A program made the position numbers and the translations under genes. The notes beneath the pieces are model-generated. The model worked only from the letters and a program-made list of their open reading frames with translations, did no database searches and was not told the origin of the DNA. Positions 35,743 to 38,644 of a DNA stretch of 38,644 nucleotides are shown in pieces (the stretch's first letter is position 1; each line of letters opens with the position of its first letter). The stretch is taken from positions 1 to 38,644 of the forward strand of contig NZ_ANFM02000040.1 of the NCBI RefSeq assembly GCF_000333895.2, given 5' to 3'. This DNA is from Grimontia indica (GTDB taxonomy: Bacteria > Pseudomonadota > Gammaproteobacteria > Enterobacterales > Vibrionaceae).

Positions 35743-35866
35743 AATTAAACTCAGCCAAACGTTAACCTCCCTGCTGACACACATTTGTTGTAGTTTTCTG
35801 CGCCGCTTGGATTTATATTTCGTTACAACTTTCCGAATCATAATCTCAGCCTACACGGGGTCGTCA

Positions 35867-37201
35867 ATGACCGTCTACACAACACTCTGCTTTCTCGCTG
35901 CGGCAGCCATGCTAATTGCCTTTATCAACAGCAAAATTGGCCAAATGCAGACTACCATCGCTATCACTGCCGGAGCCCTAATCCTCTCACTTGGGATCGT
36001 TATCTCGGGACACAACAATTGGTTTGATTTAAAAGACCTTGCTGCTGAGACCCTCAATGAAATTCACTTCGATGATTTCTTGTTGAAAGGCGTGTTGGGT
36101 TTCTTACTTTTCGCTGGCGGCTTGGGAGTAAAACTGCCCAACCTAAAAGATCAGAAGTGGGAAATTACGGTGCTGGCGCTTGGAGCGACGTTGGTTTCTA
36201 CCTTCTTTATCGGTGGTGTCGCCTGGCTCTTCTTCCAGCTCATCGGCATTCCGTTCGATTTTATCTACTGCCTACTGTTTGGTGCCCTAATTTCTCCTAC
36301 AGACCCCATCGCTGTTCTTGCCATTGTTAAAAAGCTCAATGCGCCAAAGCGTATCTCGACGCAAATTGAGGGCGAGTCCCTTTTCAATGATGGGTTTGGT
36401 CTGGTGATTTTTATCACCCTGTTCACTGTCGCATTCGGCACTGAAGCTCCAACCGTAATGGGTGTCGTTGAGCTCTTCCTGCATGAAGCGATTGGCGGCA
36501 TCGTGTATGGCTTCTTACTTGGCTTGCTGTTCCATTACCTGATTTGTCATACCGACGACCACTCGATGGAGTTATTACTGACCTTAGGCATACCGACAGC
36601 CGGCTATGTATTTGCCAGCCTGATTGGCGTTTCTGGCCCGCTGGCAATGGTGGTGGCCGGTATCATGATTGGTAACTGGACACGCTATATTGGCTTTTCA
36701 AAAGAAAGTGAAGATCACCTGGACCACTTCTGGGAGCTTGTCGATGAGTTCCTCAATGGTGTGCTCTTCCTGCTGATTGGTCTCAGCATGCTCACGTTCA
36801 GCTTCCATAAGGAAGACTGGATCATCATGGCATTCGCTGTGCCGCTGGTGCTGGTATCGCGATATCTCAGCGTTCGTCTTTGCTATGTTGGTTTTAACCG
36901 TTACCGGGACTACAACCCTTACTCAGTGAGAATTCTAACCTGGGGGGGATTGCGTGGAGGCCTTGCGATAGCAATGGCGATGGCTGTTCCTGCGGGTTAT
37001 ATGGTGCTGCCAGAAAAGAATATTGATGTAAGGGAAATCATTCTGGTGATGACTTATGCCGTGGTGGTCTTCTCTATCCTGGTTCAGGGTTCAACCATCA
37101 CCAAGATGATTGAGAAATCCAAAGTTGCTGAGCGGGATATGGAGATCAAACCTAGCAGTTATCAAAATACCGAACCAAGAACAGAAGTCACTCAGGACTA
37201 A
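35867..37201 (+). CDS. CPA1-family Na+(K+)/H+ antiporter, NhaP-like
   Basis: This is a 444-residue membrane antiporter with about twelve to thirteen helices. The family motifs include GALISPTDPIAVLAIVKKL near residue 140 and EGESLFNDGFGLVIF near residue 167, which carry the conserved Asp residues of the CPA1 ion site. A further segment is WGGLRGGLAIAMAMAVP near residue 360. ATG 35867 is chosen because it directly precedes the first helix; the longer frame upstream has no membrane or family character and overlaps the metH promoter. It is transcribed divergently from metH and convergently with metA. Confidence 0.9.
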   Translation: MTVYTTLCFLAAAAMLIAFINSKIGQMQTTIAITAGALILSLGIVISGHNNWFDLKDLAAETLNEIHFDDFLLKGVLGFLLFAGGLGVKLPNLKDQKWEITVLALGATLVSTFFIGGVAWLFFQLIGIPFDFIYCLLFGALISPTDPIAVLAIVKKLNAPKRISTQIEGESLFNDGFGLVIFITLFTVAFGTEAPTVMGVVELFLHEAIGGIVYGFLLGLLFHYLICHTDDHSMELLLTLGIPTAGYVFASLIGVSGPLAMVVAGIMIGNWTRYIGFSKESEDHLDHFWELVDEFLNGVLFLLIGLSMLTFSFHKEDWIIMAFAVPLVLVSRYLSVRLCYVGFNRYRDYNPYSVRILTWGGLRGGLAIAMAMAVPAGYMVLPEKNIDVREIILVMTYAVVVFSILVQGSTITKMIEKSKVAERDMEIKPSSYQNTEPRTEVTQD

Positions 37202-37213
37202 ACCTCAAAAACC

Positions 37214-37239
37214 AAAAAGCCTGCAATCGCAGGCTTTTT
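37214..37239. terminator. Bidirectional terminator between antiporter and metA
   Basis: A perfect 11-bp stem (AAAAAGCCTGC / GCAGGCTTTTT) with loop AATC lies between convergent genes and has runs of A and T on its two sides. Confidence 0.92.
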
Positions 37240-37241
37240 TA

Positions 37242-38198
37242 TTACTCTTCATCGTCGTCTTTGGTAAACGCTGACTCTGAGAAATGATCGAGGTCGTAAG
37301 GCGTTTGCTGGTAAACACAGTAGTTAAGCCAGTTGGCAAAAAGCATGTGTCCATGACTGCGCCAGCTCACATACGGTTCCTGAGTTGGATCGTCATCTGG
37401 ATAGTAATTAGATGGTACTGCAGGTTCCATGCCTTCACCTACGTCACGCACATACTCGTTATGCAGCGTATGGGAGTCATACTCTGGGTGCCCGGTGACA
37501 AACACATTTCGCTTATCTTTGGTTGCTGCTAAGTAAGTGCCTGCGGTAGATGAAGTCGCCAGAATATCGAGGTCAGTATGCTCTGCCAAGAACTCAGGAG
37601 AGAAGTCCGCATAGCGGGAGTGTGGTGCAAGGAACGAGTCATCAAAACCACGAAGTATAGGATTTTTACTGTGCTCTTTATGTGTTTTATGCCAGTACAC
37701 GCCGGATAGCTTTTCCCTACGGGTTTTCTTCGGCAAATCATAAAGCAGCTTCAGACCCGCCTGCGCCGCCCAACACACATAAAGCGTCGATGTCACGTGG
37801 TCTTTCGCCCAAGTCATGATGTCCTGTAAGTGTTCCCAATAAATCACATCTTCAAACTGCACCAGACCCAAGGGTGCGCCTGTCACGATCAATCCATCAA
37901 AGTTACGCTCTCGGATACCTTGAAACTGCCTGTAGAAAGTGTCCAAGTGCTCGGTAGGAGTGTTCTTACTCGGTCTGTCATCAATACGCAGCAGTTCAAC
38001 ATCAACCTGAAGGGGACTGTTAGAAAGCAAACGCATAAACTGCGTTTCTGTTTCAATCTTCTTGGGCATCAGATTGAGAAGTAGTACTTTCAGGGGACGG
38101 ATGTTCTGACTTTCTGCGCGGGTCTCCGACATCACGAAGATGTTTTCCTGACGCAGGGTGCTGGCCGCCGGTAACTGATCAGGAATTTTAATCGGCAT
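37242..38198 (-). CDS. metA: Homoserine O-acyltransferase (succinyltransferase type)
   Basis: MetA activates homoserine for methionine synthesis, usually with succinyl-CoA in gammaproteobacteria. The 318-residue protein has the glutamine-amidotransferase-like fold with catalytic Cys142 ([11 protein letters not shown]), His237 and Glu239 (VTGHPEY), and the substrate segment [17 protein letters not shown]. The start codon follows a GGGAG site by about 10 nt. Three tandem Met boxes lie upstream. Succinyl rather than acetyl specificity is assumed from the lineage, since a single residue near the active site can switch it. Confidence 0.95.
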   Translation of the reverse strand: MPIKIPDQLPAASTLRQENIFVMSETRAESQNIRPLKVLLLNLMPKKIETETQFMRLLSNSPLQVDVELLRIDDRPSKNTPTEHLDTFYRQFQGIRERNFDGLIVTGAPLGLVQFEDVIYWEHLQDIMTWAKDHVTSTLYVCWAAQAGLKLLYDLPKKTRREKLSGVYWHKTHKEHSKNPILRGFDDSFLAPHSRYADFSPEFLAEHTDLDILATSSTAGTYLAATKDKRNVFVTGHPEYDSHTLHNEYVRDVGEGMEPAVPSNYYPDDDPTQEPYVSWRSHGHMLFANWLNYCVYQQTPYDLDHFSESAFTKDDDEE

Positions 38199-38218
38199 CT
38201 TAAATCACTCCCTCGTTA

Positions 38219-38242
38219 AGATGTATAGACGTCTAGAATTCC
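38219..38242. promoter_or_regulatory. Tandem Met boxes (MetJ operator) of metA
   Basis: Three contiguous octamers, AGATGTAT, AGACGTCT and AGAATTCC, match the Met-box consensus at 6, 8 and 4 positions of 8. They lie 21 nt upstream of the metA start. Tandem octamers are how MetJ binds cooperatively. Confidence 0.8.
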
Positions 38243-38312
38243 ATTAACCCTATAACATCCCCTTTAGGGGTTCAAGTACATTTGTGAGATTGATCAGAGG
38301 GCACATATGAAG

Positions 38313-38340
38313 AAACCCGCAGCGTTTCCGCTACGGGTTT
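38313..38340 (-). terminator. Terminator of the rRNA operon
   Basis: Arms AAACCCGCAGCG and CGCTACGGGTTT (one mismatch) form a stem with loop TTTC just beyond the last 5S gene. Read on the minus strand it continues into a short T-rich stretch (TTTCTTCAT). Confidence 0.75.
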
Positions 38341-38347
38341 GAAGAGG

Positions 38348-38466
38348 CATCTGGCAATGTCCTACTCTCACATGGGGAGACCCCACACTACCATCGGCGC
38401 TGCAACGTTTCACTACTGAGTTCGGCATGGGATCAGGTGGGGCCATCGCGCTATGGTCGCCAGACA
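38348..38466 (-). rRNA. rrf: 5S rRNA (distal copy)
   Basis: The minus strand reads from TCTGGCGACCATAGCG through ATGCCGAACTCAG and GGTAGTGTGGGGTCTCCCCA to GGACATTGCCAGA, the full gammaproteobacterial 5S sequence with complementary ends. Exact ends are uncertain by a few bases. Confidence 0.95.
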
Positions 38467-38478
38467 AATTTTAAATTC

Positions 38479-38554
38479 TGGTGCTGATACCCAGATTTGA
38501 ACTGGGGACCTCACCCTTACCAAGGGTGCGCTCTACCAACTGAGCTATATCAGC
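38479..38554 (-). tRNA. tRNA-Thr (anticodon GGT)
   Basis: A 76-nt cloverleaf reads on the minus strand. The acceptor stem is GCTGATA / TATCAGC with discriminator A and an encoded CCA. The anticodon stem is CACCC / GGGTG with loop TTGGTAA, giving anticodon GGT. The T-arm contains GTTCAAATC. It lies between two 5S genes. Confidence 0.95.
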
Positions 38555-38609
38555 AATTCTTATCCGCCTGAAGTCTTACAATAACTGCTTCATTTAGATG
38601 AAATTCAAG

Positions 38610-38644
38610 CCTGGCGATGTCCTACTCTCACATGGGGAGACCCC
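38610..38644 (-). rRNA. rrf: 5S rRNA (proximal copy, partial)
   Basis: The last 35 bases repeat the 3' end of the 5S gene at 38348-38466 almost exactly (GGACATCGCCAGG in place of GGACATTGCCAGA). The gene is cut by the window edge. The 23S and 16S genes of this operon are expected to the right. Confidence 0.92.

Noticed and set aside
35654-35866. N-terminal extension of the antiporter overlapping the metH start
   Set aside because: The extension has no family similarity or membrane character and would cover the metH promoter and Met box; ATG 35867 directly precedes the first helix.

Overview
The window looks like chromosomal DNA of a member of the Vibrionaceae, with a base composition near 50% GC. 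The order ssb - qstR-like luxR gene - galU - uvrA - pglL-like gene - class V aminotransferase - lysC - metH matches, from memory, the ssb-to-metH neighbourhood of Vibrio cholerae. The 5S-tRNA-Thr-5S tail of an rRNA operon at the right edge also fits. A Vibrio relative such as Grimontia or Enterovibrio is plausible, but the genus is not proven by the sequence.

Layout. Positions 1-1727 hold ssb (minus strand) and, divergently, a QstR/VpsT/CsgD-type LuxR regulator. Positions 2052-23214 are an accessory block of about 21 kb, all on the plus strand, set between the regulator and galU. Positions 23357-28916 carry galU, uvrA and a PglL-like membrane protein. Positions 28966-38198 carry amino-acid and ion genes: an aminotransferase, riboswitch-controlled lysC, metH, a CPA1 antiporter and metA. 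The window ends in the 3' part of an rRNA operon read on the minus strand.

The accessory block has three linked parts. (1) Two tandem 205-residue RTX calcium-binding proteins with type I secretion C-termini are followed by an ABC exporter and a membrane fusion protein; this resembles the cabABC biofilm-matrix system of Vibrio vulnificus. (2) A Wzx/Wzy-type exopolysaccharide machine contains a VpsL-like initiating transferase, an outer-membrane beta-barrel, a short Wza, a Wzc tyrosine autokinase, two GT4 glycosyltransferases, a Wzy polymerase and a Wzx flippase. (3) A sulfation module contains an SLC13 permease with RCK domains, ATP sulfurylase CysD and CysN, an NKWYS-family sulfotransferase, and a DHH phosphoesterase that could remove the by-product PAP. 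The simplest reading is a locus for a sulfated, polyanionic exopolysaccharide made together with secreted Ca2+-binding matrix proteins. APS kinase (CysC) and the TolC-type outer-membrane channel are not in the window and would have to come from elsewhere.

Regulatory elements visible in the sequence include a perfect LexA-type box lying inside the galU terminator hairpin upstream of uvrA, a lysine riboswitch before lysC, Met boxes before metA and metH, and several strong intrinsic terminators, including one between the two RTX genes and one before their exporter.
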